Source: Microvirga lotononidis (lineage in GTDB: Bacteria > Pseudomonadota > Alphaproteobacteria > Rhizobiales > Beijerinckiaceae). From it: DNA of 64,000 nucleotides. This document shows positions 34,283 through 42,473 of this stretch, one piece after another. Each line of letters begins with the position of its first letter. The stretch's first letter is position 1. The notes below the pieces were generated by a model. The model made no database searches and was not told the origin of the DNA. It was given only the letters and a program-made list of their open reading frames with translations. Made by a program: the position numbers and the translations under genes. The stretch lies in the NCBI RefSeq assembly GCF_034627025.1, contig NZ_CP141048.1:2492001-2556000 (forward strand). Direction: 5' to 3'.

Positions 34283-35491
34283 ATGAAACCGGCTTGCCGA
34301 CAGCCAAGGCTCTTCGAGCCCCTGACGATCCGGGGGCTCACTCTTAAGAACCGCATCGTCATCTCGCCCATGTGCCAGCATTCGGCGGAAGGTGGATTGG
34401 CGGGGGCCTGGCATCTGGTCCACCTCGGTAAGTTCGCCCTGGGTGGAGCAGGGTTGATCTTCGTCGAGAGCACGGCCGTCGAGCAGAGCGCGCGGATCGG
34501 TGTGCGGGATGTCGGGTTGTGGGCGGACGAGCAGATCGCTCCCTTCAAGGCCATCGTCGACTTCGTTCATCAGAACGGCGCCGGAATCGGCGTGCAATTG
34601 GCGCATGCGGGGCGAAAGGCCGGTTCGCAGGCCCTGTGGGAGGGCGGCAGGGCGCTCACGATGGAGCAACTGCATGCGACCGGGGAGCCGTGGCGGCGCG
34701 TTGGCCCGAGTGCCGTCTCGGCTGGGCCCGAATGGTCGGTGCCTGATGCTCTGAGCGTGGAGGAGATCACGGAGATCCGGCGGATGTTCGTCGATGCAGC
34801 CAGACGAGCAGACCAGGCCGGCTTCGATGTTCTGGAGCTGCATTTCGGGCATGGTTATCTCGTAGCCTCCTTCCTCTCGCCGCAGTCTAATCGTCGGGAG
34901 GATGAATATGGAGGCTCGCGCGAGAACCGCATGAGGCTCGGCCTCGAAATCGCAGCCGACATACGCGCCGTATGGCCCGCGGAGAAGCCGCTCTTCGTGC
35001 GCATCTCAGCTGTCGACGGAACCGAGGATGGATGGAGCTTGGATGATTCCGTCGCGCTTGCGCGAGAGCTCAAGGCTGTCGGTGTGGATGTGATCGATTG
35101 CTCCTCCGGTGGGCTGTCGGACGAAACGCGCAATATGAACGTCCCGCGTGGGCTCGGCTTCCAGGTGCCATTCTCGGACAGAATTCGCCGTGAGGCGGAT
35201 GTCATGACTCAGGCTGTCGGCGTCATCCTCGACGGTCACCAAGCGGAATCGATCCTCCAAGACGGCAAGGCAGACCTGATTGCCATTGGCCGACAGGCTC
35301 TCTACGATCCCTACTGGCCCCACCACGCTGCTCACGCGCTAGGCCATGATCGTGGGTTTGAGGACTGGCCGATCCAGCATGGGCCCTGGCTCGCAAGGCG
35401 AGCGCCGCTCATGGAGAAGCTCAAGTTTACCGACAACAGCGTCAGGAGTCTGACAGGCTCCGGCCATCAGCTGGGAGAAACAGCACAATGA
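34283..35491 (+). CDS. NADH:flavin oxidoreductase, old yellow enzyme family (YqjM-like)
   Basis: 402 residues from the ATG at 34283 with GGAG upstream. FMN-binding TIM barrel: RLFEPLTIRGLTLKNRIVISPMCQHSA, GIGVQLAHAGRKAGS, FDVLELHFGHGYLVASFLSP, QSNRREDEYGGSRENRMRL, and the phosphate-binding DLIAIGRQALYDP. Reduces activated carbon-carbon double bonds with NAD(P)H. In the usual HxAHGYL motif the alanine is replaced by glycine (HFGHGYL). It follows the flavoprotein dehydrogenase and overlaps the next gene by 4 bases, so it belongs to the same operon. Confidence 0.9.
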   Translation: MKPACRQPRLFEPLTIRGLTLKNRIVISPMCQHSAEGGLAGAWHLVHLGKFALGGAGLIFVESTAVEQSARIGVRDVGLWADEQIAPFKAIVDFVHQNGAGIGVQLAHAGRKAGSQALWEGGRALTMEQLHATGEPWRRVGPSAVSAGPEWSVPDALSVEEITEIRRMFVDAARRADQAGFDVLELHFGHGYLVASFLSPQSNRREDEYGGSRENRMRLGLEIAADIRAVWPAEKPLFVRISAVDGTEDGWSLDDSVALARELKAVGVDVIDCSSGGLSDETRNMNVPRGLGFQVPFSDRIRREADVMTQAVGVILDGHQAESILQDGKADLIAIGRQALYDPYWPHHAAHALGHDRGFEDWPIQHGPWLARRAPLMEKLKFTDNSVRSLTGSGHQLGETAQ

Positions 35492-36444
35492 CTGCCAAAT
35501 CTTTTGCCTCGACGGGCGACATGGCCGCCAAGACGGTCTCTTTCACCGAGATCGGACCGGACCTCTACGCGTACACCGCCGAGGGCGACCCAAATTCCGG
35601 CATCATCGTCGGCGACGACGGCTGCATGGTGATCGATGCCCAGGCCACGCCCGCCATGGCCGAGGACGTGATCGCCCGCGTGCGTACCGTGACCGACAAG
35701 CCGATCAAGTACGTGGTGCTCTCCCACTACCATGCCGTGAGGGTGCTCGGCGCCTCCGCCTACCAAGCCCAGGGCATCATCGCATCGAACGCCACGTACG
35801 ACCTCATCGTCGAGCGCGGCGAGCAGGACAAGGCCTCGGAGATCGGACGATTTCCACGCCTGTTCCGCGGCGAGAGCAGCATCCCGGAGGGATTGACCTG
35901 GCCAACCCTGACTTTCGAAAGCGGCATGTCGGTGTTCTTGGGGAAGCGAGAGGTCAAGCTGTTCCACCTTGGCGCCGGCCATACGGCGGGCGATATCGTC
36001 GCCTGGGTCCCGGATGCCGAGGTGATGTTCACGGGCGACCTGGTGGAGTACCACTCGGCTTGCTATTGCGGCGACGCCCACTTGCGCGAATGGCCCCAGA
36101 CGCTCGATTCCATCCTGGACTTCCAGCCCAAGGCCATCGCGCCTGGGCGGGGTGATGCGTTGCAAGGCGATCAGGCGGTGCGCGAGGCCGTGGCGATGAC
36201 GCGGGATTTCGTCAACACGCTTTATGGCGCGGCGGAATTGTCCGTGGCCCGCGGGCGCTCCTTGAAGGAAACCTTCGCCGCCACACGCGAGGTGATGGAC
36301 CCGAAATTCGGTAACTTCGCCATCTATGAGCATTGCCTGCCGTTCAACGTCTCGCGCGCCTTCGACGAGGCTTCAGGGATCGATCATCCCGTCATCTGGA
36401 CCGCCGAGCGTGACCGCGACATGTGGGCTCAACTCCAGGGCTAA
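35488..36444 (+). CDS. MBL-fold metallo-hydrolase with altered metal motif
   Basis: 318 residues with the metallo-beta-lactamase layout: GPDLYAYTAEGDPNSGIIVGDDGCMVIDAQAT, VVLSHYHAVRVLGASAY, LFHLGAGHTAGDIVAWVP and VMFTGDLVEYHSACYCGD. The family motif HxHxDH reads H-Y-H-A-V-R, so the Asp and third His of the first metal site are missing, while the later His in GAGHTAGD and the Asp in TGDLVE remain. It may bind a single metal. Start overlaps the stop of the upstream oxidoreductase gene (ATGA). Possibly a ring-opening or lactone hydrolase of the pathway; substrate unknown. Confidence 0.82.
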   Translation: MTAKSFASTGDMAAKTVSFTEIGPDLYAYTAEGDPNSGIIVGDDGCMVIDAQATPAMAEDVIARVRTVTDKPIKYVVLSHYHAVRVLGASAYQAQGIIASNATYDLIVERGEQDKASEIGRFPRLFRGESSIPEGLTWPTLTFESGMSVFLGKREVKLFHLGAGHTAGDIVAWVPDAEVMFTGDLVEYHSACYCGDAHLREWPQTLDSILDFQPKAIAPGRGDALQGDQAVREAVAMTRDFVNTLYGAAELSVARGRSLKETFAATREVMDPKFGNFAIYEHCLPFNVSRAFDEASGIDHPVIWTAERDRDMWAQLQG

Positions 36445-36456
36445 TTGGTAAGGATT

Positions 36457-36483
36457 GCACGAGAGGGTTCGTCCCTCTCGTGC
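36457..36483 (+). terminator. Terminator hairpin closing the catabolic operon
   Basis: Perfect 11-base arms GCACGAGAGGG / CCCTCTCGTGC with loop TTCGT, 12 bases after the metallo-hydrolase stop. No strong T tract. Confidence 0.65.
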
Positions 36484-36549
36484 CGGTGGTCGCTCGTCCG
36501 TTCTCCGGATTCAGGCGGATCGAATGAGCGCTTGGAAAGGTGCCGTGGC

Positions 36550-37488
36550 ATGTCTCTTGTCCAGGCGAGCGAAGTCCAGACAAGGACATGGGCATCTGCA
36601 GCGATCGGCATCCTTTGGGGAATGACGGCCGCTCTGGCCTGGACGGGCTACAATGTGGGTTCCAGGCTTGGACGGATGGAGGGCCTGCAGGCCGTGGACA
36701 TGTCCATGCTTCGCTTCGGCGTTGCGGCTCTCCTCTTAATGCCGTTGGTGCTGTCCCGCCGCAAAACTTACAGGCTGGGATGGGGGCGGCTTCTTTCACT
36801 CACGGTCTTGGCGGGGCCTCTCTTCGGCCTGCTCATCAATACAGCCTTCGGACTTGCTCCCTTGTCCCATGCGGTGGTGTTGACCGCAGGCGCGACGATG
36901 ATGAGTGCCAACGGTCTTGCATGGAGGTTGGATGGCAGGCGCCCGCCCATCTTCCGCTTGTTGGGCATGATGATTCTCATCGTTGGCCTGCTCTTCATTG
37001 CATCGGCCCAGAATCCTCAAATGCCGCAATCCACATCTCAGATCTGGCTCGGGGATCTGTGCTTCCTTGCAGCGGGATCGCTGTGGGGTTCGTTCACATA
37101 TCTTCTCGGACGCTGGAAGGTTGACCCGATCGTCGGTATCGGACAGGTGTCCTTCCTATCGGTGTTCGCCTTCCTCCCGTTCTTCCTGGCGAGACATCAT
37201 GACGGCGCCATATCGTCGGATGTCTGGATGGCTCAAGCATTCTTCCAAGGGATTCTTGGGGGCTGTTTGGCTCCTGTCGCCATCGCCAAAGCGGTGTCCC
37301 GCGTTGGAGCAGGCGAGGCCGCGCTCTTCCCTGCCCTGGTTCCTTCAGGTGCGCTTCTGCTCGCGATTCCGCTTCTCGGCGAATGGCCGAGCTATGCGGA
37401 GATCCTCGGTATCGGGGTTTGCACCCTGGGTCTCCTCACGTCCTTCGATCTCACGCGTTTCCTATGCAAGAGCCGCATCTCAGGATGA
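36550..37488 (+). CDS. EamA/DMT-superfamily transporter
   Basis: 312 residues from the ATG at 36550. About ten hydrophobic segments in two repeated halves, the usual EamA layout (WASAAIGILWGMTAALAWTGYNVGSR opens the first, WLGDLCFLAAGSLWGSFTYLLGRW the second, followed by PALVPSGALLLAIPLLGEWPSYAEILG). Inner-membrane carrier, probably exporting a metabolite or amino acid. It follows the catabolic operon after a terminator, so it may be independently transcribed. Confidence 0.83.
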   Translation: MSLVQASEVQTRTWASAAIGILWGMTAALAWTGYNVGSRLGRMEGLQAVDMSMLRFGVAALLLMPLVLSRRKTYRLGWGRLLSLTVLAGPLFGLLINTAFGLAPLSHAVVLTAGATMMSANGLAWRLDGRRPPIFRLLGMMILIVGLLFIASAQNPQMPQSTSQIWLGDLCFLAAGSLWGSFTYLLGRWKVDPIVGIGQVSFLSVFAFLPFFLARHHDGAISSDVWMAQAFFQGILGGCLAPVAIAKAVSRVGAGEAALFPALVPSGALLLAIPLLGEWPSYAEILGIGVCTLGLLTSFDLTRFLCKSRISG

Positions 37489-37506
37489 TTGCGATGTCAC
37501 GGGGGC

Positions 37507-37534
37507 GACCGTGGGCGCGATCGCGCCCACGGTC
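37507..37534. terminator. Perfect 28-bp palindrome between convergent genes
   Basis: GACCGTGGGCGCGA and its exact complement, no loop, between the EamA stop (37488) and the end of the convergent Gly-rich gene (37553). Its place suggests a bidirectional terminator. Confidence 0.6.
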
Positions 37535-37552
37535 ATGGATGACAACGTCCTC

Positions 37553-38128
37553 TTATTGGCCGTTGATCCTGCGGTCATCTCCAGGCTCGAAGCGCTTGTC
37601 GCGGTCCAAGCGGCCACCGTTATCATCCGGAAGGCCCGCGTCATCCGCACCGCGGCCCAGCACCCGCCGCAATTCGGCGATGTCGTTCGTCCCGCGGGTG
37701 CGTGTCTGGGTCTGGTGCTGCTCCTGGGTTCTCGTCCGAGCTCTGTCATCGGCCCGGTTATGATTGCGCCCGTTGTCGGCGCGGCTCCGGGTGGGGCCGT
37801 CATCGCCACCACGCCCGCGTCCGCGCCCGGCATCGCCGCCGCTTTTGCCGCCGTCATCGCTGCTTCGGCCGCGTCCGCTGTCGTCTCCGCCGCGGCCCCC
37901 ACGGCCGCCGCTGTCGTCTCCGCTTCGCGCGCCGCCGTGGTCGTCGCTCCCGCGGCCGCCTCGACTGCCTCCGCCGTCCCCACCCCGTCCGCCGTCATCG
38001 CCTCCATGCGCCAAGGCCGGTGAGAGGTAGGCACCAGCGATGGCCGCCGGAAGTGCTGCGGCCGTCAGGGAGGCCAGAATTGCACCAAGGACCAACACGC
38101 TCGGTCCGCTCTTGATGGGCTTCATCAT
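37553..38128 (-). CDS. Secreted Gly/Asp/Arg-rich low-complexity protein
   Basis: 191 residues from the ATG at 38128, 5 bases after GGAGGA. A signal peptide (KSGPSVLVLGAILASLTAAALPAAIAG, cleavage probably after ALA near 36) is followed by about 90 residues dominated by Gly, Asp, Arg and Ser in GGRGGDD-like units. A more normal C-terminal tail contains DIAELRRVLGRGADDAGLPDDNGGRL. No known family. It is divergent from a similar Gly-rich gene at 38270 and may be under control of the two-component system behind it. Codon use fits the host despite the low complexity. Confidence 0.65.
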   Translation of the reverse strand: MMKPIKSGPSVLVLGAILASLTAAALPAAIAGAYLSPALAHGGDDGGRGGDGGGSRGGRGSDDHGGARSGDDSGGRGGRGGDDSGRGRSSDDGGKSGGDAGRGRGRGGDDGPTRSRADNGRNHNRADDRARTRTQEQHQTQTRTRGTNDIAELRRVLGRGADDAGLPDDNGGRLDRDKRFEPGDDRRINGQ

Positions 38129-38269
38129 CGTATTCCTCCGTTCATCCGGCGCGAGAGGTTGGCGCCGATGCCAGGGCAATCTGAACCGAACCGGGCATGC
38201 GAACCTGATGGGGGATGTCAGCGAAATATCAGGTTCGCCGTGCTATGCTGGATCGCTTTGGAAGATTTC

Positions 38270-38812
38270 ATGATCCGACGTCGCCTCATCGTTCTGTTCG
38301 CGGCCAGTATGGCCTTCACCGCCATGGAGTGTGCTTGGCCCGCCACGGCGCTCGCCAAGGACGGCGACGGAGGCGGCGGAGGTGGAGGAGGGAGCGACGG
38401 CGGAGGCGGCCACGGGGGTGGCGACAACAGTGGCCGGGGAGGCGGCGACGACGGCGGACCCGGCCGAGGCGGGAATGACGGAGGTCAGGGCAGGGGCCAG
38501 GGCGACGATGGAGGGCGTGGCCGAGGCAGAGGGCGTGGTGGGGACGAGGACGAGCCGACCCAGCGCGGCTGGGGCAGGACTTCATCCGAGAGTGCCCGAG
38601 AGGCCGTCTCGCAGGGCTGGGCCCTCGCCTTGAGTTCAGTGCTTCCGACCGTCTCGCGGGCTGTTCCCGGGCAGGTTCTGGAGGTCGACCTCCGGCAATC
38701 CTGGAGCGGCCAATGGCGCTATGAATTTCTCATACTCACCCGGGATCGCCGTTATCAGGAAGTCGTCGTCGATGCCCGCAACAGTCAGATCCTTCAGGTC
38801 CGGAGACGCTAA
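38270..38812 (+). CDS. Secreted Gly-rich protein with PepSY-like C-terminus
   Basis: 180 residues. Signal peptide of about 30 residues (LIVLFAASMAFTAMECAWPATALA), then a Gly/Asp/Arg-rich spacer to about residue 100, then a 75-residue domain beginning SESAREAVSQGWALALSSVLPTVSRAVPGQVLEVDL and ending YEFLILTRDRRYQEVVVDARNSQILQVRR. That final strand pattern is typical of PepSY-type domains (VVVDARTGEIL). Its stop overlaps the ATG of the response regulator (TAATG), so it is translated with the two-component pair and may be its periplasmic partner or inhibitor. Confidence 0.75.
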   Translation: MIRRRLIVLFAASMAFTAMECAWPATALAKDGDGGGGGGGGSDGGGGHGGGDNSGRGGGDDGGPGRGGNDGGQGRGQGDDGGRGRGRGRGGDEDEPTQRGWGRTSSESAREAVSQGWALALSSVLPTVSRAVPGQVLEVDLRQSWSGQWRYEFLILTRDRRYQEVVVDARNSQILQVRRR

Positions 38813-39474
38813 TGAGGGTCCTTCTCGTCGAAGATGAGCCAGCCATCGCCCGGGATATCCAGCATGCACTGGCCGGTACCGGGTATGTGGTGGATGTCGT
38901 CCGGGATGGGGAGGAGGGCTGGTTTCGCGCTTCGACCGAAGACTACGACGCGCTAATCCTGGACTTGGGGTTGCCCAAGCTCGATGGTCTGTCCGTTGTG
39001 CGGCGGCTGCGGGACGAGGCGAGCACCGTCCCGATCCTCGTGCTGACGGCCCGAGGCGCGTGGCTGCAAAGGGTCGAAGGCATTGATGCCGGTGCCGACG
39101 ATTATCTGACCAAGCCCTTCGAGATGGAGGAGCTGTTGGCCCGACTGGCCGCGCTGCTGCGCCGGGTCGGGCGACACGTCACGCCGCTGATCGAGATCGG
39201 TGCCCTGCGCATCGATACGCGGCGGCTGCGGGTGATGCTCAACGGCAGAGCCATCGAGCTGTCGCCCCTTGAGTTTCGCCTGCTCAGATATCTGGCTCAT
39301 AACCGCGATCGCGTCGTCGCCCAGAGCGAGCTGGTCGAGCACGTCTACGGTTCGGACGAGCCGGAAAGCAATGCCGTCGAGGCCCTCGTGGCCCGCCTTC
39401 GGCGCAAGATCGGGGCCAACACGATCGGAACCCGGCGCGGCCACGGCTACATCATGGAGACGCCTGCACCATGA
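38812..39474 (+). CDS. OmpR/PhoP-type response regulator
   Basis: 220 residues. Receiver domain: MRVLLVEDEPAIARDIQHAL, phosphoacceptor Asp near residue 51 in YDALILDLGLPKLDG, VPILVLTARG and DDYLTKPFEMEELLARL. DNA-binding winged helix: IELSPLEFRLLRYLAHNRDRVVAQSELVEHVYG and NAVEALVARLRRKIGANTIGTRRGHGYIM. Co-translated with the PepSY-like protein upstream and the kinase downstream (ATGA overlap). Resembles the rhizobial FeuP/PhoP group; the signal is unknown. Confidence 0.92.
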   Translation: MRVLLVEDEPAIARDIQHALAGTGYVVDVVRDGEEGWFRASTEDYDALILDLGLPKLDGLSVVRRLRDEASTVPILVLTARGAWLQRVEGIDAGADDYLTKPFEMEELLARLAALLRRVGRHVTPLIEIGALRIDTRRLRVMLNGRAIELSPLEFRLLRYLAHNRDRVVAQSELVEHVYGSDEPESNAVEALVARLRRKIGANTIGTRRGHGYIMETPAP

Positions 39475-40865
39475 TATGCAATTCTATCCGGCTGCGCCTG
39501 CTGGTCGTCGCCGTGACATCCATCCTCGTGACGATTGCCGTGGCCGGTGCTTCCCTCGTCGTGTTCTTCGAACGGCAGGTGCTCCGCTACGTGGAGCAGG
39601 ATCTCAACATTCACTGGACGGAGCTTGCCACGGCCTTCGGCACGGAGGGAGAGGCCGGCATCGGCCAGAAGCTGACGGACCCGCGCTATCACCAACCGTA
39701 TGGCGGAGCCTATTGGCAGGTCTCCGAGGGCGGACGCCCGATCGTGCGGTCGCGCTCCCTCTGGGACAAGGAGCTCCCCCTGGCCGGGCCGCGCGCCGAC
39801 GCGGACCGCGACAAGGCCTTCGAACTCGACGGGCCTGACGGATCGGAGCTCTACGTGATCGAGCGGGAGGTGACGGTAGACGGCGACCAGGGGCCTCGTC
39901 GCGTGAGCCTATCCGTTGCCCTCGATCACGGTCAGATCGTCGAGCTGCGCCAAGCTTTCGGGTGGGACGTCACACGGGTCCTCATCCCAATTGCGGCGGT
40001 TCTCGTTCTCTTCGCCTGGCTTCAGCTCTGGTTGGGCCTGCGTCCCCTGCGGGCGGTTGGACATGAGCTGAATGCCGTTCAGATGGGCCAGATCCGGCGC
40101 ATGACGCAACGCTTTCCCGATGAGGTGGAGCCACTCGTCGAGAGCATCAACAAGCTCCTCGACCGACAGGAGGATCTCGTCCGCAAGGCCCGTGACCGTG
40201 CCGGTGCATTGGCGCATGGGCTGAAGACTCCGCTGACGATTCTGCGCGGCGAGGTGAGGCGGCTCGAGCAGGCAGGCCTGCAGGATGCCGCAGGATGCAT
40301 GCAGGAACAGTTGCAGCTGATCTATGCACATGTCGAGCGTGAGGTTGCGCGGGCTCGCACCAGTGGTGCATCCGTGGGCTGCGGCGCCTATACGCAGGTG
40401 GACGAAACGGTCGCTCGCCTTCTGAGATTGATGCAGCACATGCCCAGAGGGGAGCGGCTGATCTGGGAGGCCGACATTCCGGCGGGACTGGCCGTCGACA
40501 TGGATCCTCATGACTTCGGCGAGGTTATGGGCAATTTGCTCGACAATGCCCGTAAGTGGGCGAAGACCCGGGTCGAGGTTCAGGTCGGGAGGCAGGGCGA
40601 CAAGGCCCGGATCAGCATCGAGGACGATGGGCCAGGCTTCGCCGGCCATGCTCATGGGGGGAGACCCGAGCGCGGCGTGCCCGCACGCTCCGACCCGGAC
40701 TCGAGTGGGCTCGGCCTTGGGATCGTGGAGGATATCCTGGCGGAGTATGGCACGAGCGTCGACATCAAGGGCAACGGGCGCTGCCGGATCGTATTCGAGA
40801 TTCCTCTTTGCCGGCCGGGGCAGGTTCCCGTGCCGTCGAAGGGTGCTGTACCGATAAGCTCGTAG
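39471..40865 (+). CDS. Sensor histidine kinase (PhoQ/FeuQ-like)
   Basis: 464 residues. First membrane helix near 10-31 (LVVAVTSILVTIAVAGASLVVFF), a periplasmic domain of about 130 residues, second helix near 163-185 (VLIPIAAVLVLFAWLQLWLGL), then a HAMP-like linker, the phosphoacceptor H in GALAHGLKTPLTILRGE, and an ATPase domain with NLLDNARKW (N box), ISIEDDGPGF (G1) and SSGLGLGIVEDIL (G2). Partner of the response regulator whose gene it overlaps by 4 bases. The periplasmic domain probably senses a cation or envelope signal (family-based inference). Confidence 0.9.
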   Translation: MICNSIRLRLLVVAVTSILVTIAVAGASLVVFFERQVLRYVEQDLNIHWTELATAFGTEGEAGIGQKLTDPRYHQPYGGAYWQVSEGGRPIVRSRSLWDKELPLAGPRADADRDKAFELDGPDGSELYVIEREVTVDGDQGPRRVSLSVALDHGQIVELRQAFGWDVTRVLIPIAAVLVLFAWLQLWLGLRPLRAVGHELNAVQMGQIRRMTQRFPDEVEPLVESINKLLDRQEDLVRKARDRAGALAHGLKTPLTILRGEVRRLEQAGLQDAAGCMQEQLQLIYAHVEREVARARTSGASVGCGAYTQVDETVARLLRLMQHMPRGERLIWEADIPAGLAVDMDPHDFGEVMGNLLDNARKWAKTRVEVQVGRQGDKARISIEDDGPGFAGHAHGGRPERGVPARSDPDSSGLGLGIVEDILAEYGTSVDIKGNGRCRIVFEIPLCRPGQVPVPSKGAVPISS

Positions 40866-40915
40866 GAGTGGAAGCCGTCACGCGCGAACGCTCATAGGCC
40901 AACGGCGATGAAATG

Positions 40916-42169
40916 CTATGCCTTCTGAGGCTGGCCGCTTCCGGACACTTCGCTGCGGACGAGCTGATCCCGACGGGCAAGGTCGGGGAACCAGGATCTC
41001 CAGAGAACAGCAAGCGTAAAGGTCCCGATGCCGCCGATCACGACAGCTGCGGGAGCCCCGACCAACCAAGCCAGCGTCCCTGACTCGAACTCGCCGAGCT
41101 CATTGGAGGCGCCGATGAATACCGTGTTCACGGCTGCCACGCGTCCCCGCAGTTCATCCGGCGTTTCCGCCTGAACGAGGGTCTGGCGCACGACCACACT
41201 GACCATGTCGGCGGCGCCCAGGATGGCGAGCAGCACAAGCGTCAGACCAAAGCTCGTCGACAACCCGAAGCCTATGGTTGCCAGCCCGAAGACGCCGACC
41301 GCCTGCAGCATGCGCAGGCCGGAACGGCGGCTGAGAAGAGACGAATGGGCCAGGACGATCGCCATGGTAACGGCGCCGACGGCCGGCATGGAACGCAGGA
41401 GGCCGAGCCCCCAGGGCCCAACGTGGAATACGTCGCGGGCGAAGATCGGCATCAGGGCCGTCGCTCCTCCAAGCAGAACGGCAAACAGGTCCAGGGAGAT
41501 CGCTCCGAGCAGAAGTGGCTTCGCACGAAGGAAGACGAGCCCTGCAACGAGGCGCGACCAGGTTACAGGTTCTCGCTTGACCTCAGCCGGGCGCAGACGC
41601 AGGGCGACGATGAGCAGGGCGGCCAGTCCGAAACAGACGGCCGATCCGAGGAAAGGTGCTGTCGGGTGAACAGCATAGAGAATTCCCCCGACCGCCGGGC
41701 CGCTGACGGTGGCCACCTGCATGACGGAAGAGTTCCAGGCGATCGCATTCGCCAGGTCGCCTGTCGGCACAAGGGCTGGCACGATCGCTTGTGCGGCAGG
41801 GTTGCCGAAGGCCCGGGCAGCCCCGAAGGCGACCAGGAGGCCGTAGATCGGCCAGAGGCTCGGCGCACCCGCATGCACCTGCGCGAGCAGGCCGAGGGAG
41901 GTCAGGGTCATCGCTGAGAAGACGAGAAGGAGGATCCATCGCCGGCTGTATCGGTCCGCCACAAGGCCGGTGACGAGCACGAGAGTCATCGTGGGCAGGA
42001 ACGATGCGAGGCCGACAAGGCCGAGGTTCAGCGCAGAGCCGCTGAAGTCGTAAACGAGCCACGCGACAGCGACGGTTTGGACCTGTATGGCAAGCGCCAT
42101 GGCAAACCGGGCCGCGCAGAACAATCGAAAATCCGTGTGTCGGAACGCCGCCCAGCCCCTAGACCCCAT
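40916..42169 (-). CDS. MFS transporter (enterobactin-exporter-like MFS_3)
   Basis: 417 residues with twelve hydrophobic segments. It opens FRHTDFRLFCAARFAMALAIQVQTVAVAWLVYDF and has the MFS loop motif VTGLVADRYSRRWILLL after helix 2, with a repeat of the layout in the second half (SLLSRRSGLRMLQAVGVFGLA). The NPAAQAIVPALVP and RGRVAAVNTVFIGASNELGEFESG segments are typical of the MFS_3/EntS group of exporters. Transcribed towards the kinase gene; the neighbours do not point to a substrate. Confidence 0.87.
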   Translation of the reverse strand: MGSRGWAAFRHTDFRLFCAARFAMALAIQVQTVAVAWLVYDFSGSALNLGLVGLASFLPTMTLVLVTGLVADRYSRRWILLLVFSAMTLTSLGLLAQVHAGAPSLWPIYGLLVAFGAARAFGNPAAQAIVPALVPTGDLANAIAWNSSVMQVATVSGPAVGGILYAVHPTAPFLGSAVCFGLAALLIVALRLRPAEVKREPVTWSRLVAGLVFLRAKPLLLGAISLDLFAVLLGGATALMPIFARDVFHVGPWGLGLLRSMPAVGAVTMAIVLAHSSLLSRRSGLRMLQAVGVFGLATIGFGLSTSFGLTLVLLAILGAADMVSVVVRQTLVQAETPDELRGRVAAVNTVFIGASNELGEFESGTLAWLVGAPAAVVIGGIGTFTLAVLWRSWFPDLARRDQLVRSEVSGSGQPQKA

Positions 42170-42473
42170 CGAATGTGCCCTGACCCCTGTTTAGATGTGG
42201 CATGAGCCTCTCTAGCGCATCGGCTCGAAATGTGGAGCCGGTTTTTTGCCGATACTGGCCTGCCGAGTTGCGCTCAACGCCGCATTCTTCGCCGGGTGCG
42301 TAGCGGAGCGGGATCCGACGGACGGTTCGGTTTGATGCTCCGGATGCAGGTTGCGCGCTTCGAACGCAGGGCGCGCGGCTAAGGTGCGCGATGTTTGACA
42401 CTAGAAATGTTCGAAACTAACCTATTTTAAAGCAGAGAAGTTGTTGCAGTGCGAAATCATAGGGAGGGTTACC
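42170..42473. repeat. Intergenic region with terminator-like repeat upstream of fdoG
   Basis: At 42211-42247 there is a repeat of the TCTAGCGCATCGGCTCGAAA type in which CGGCTC (42221) pairs with GAGCCG (42235), followed by GTTTTTT, so it resembles a plus-strand terminator insulating the fdo operon. The rest, which becomes AT-rich after 42395, must hold the fdo promoter. I did not find a clear FNR/FixK or sigma-54 box. No protein gene is seen. Confidence 0.5.

Noticed and set aside
42396..42440. FNR/FixK-type box before fdoG
   Set aside because: The AT-rich stretch contains TTTGACAC and GTTCGAAAC but no TTGAT-N4-ATCAA symmetry, so no site is claimed.
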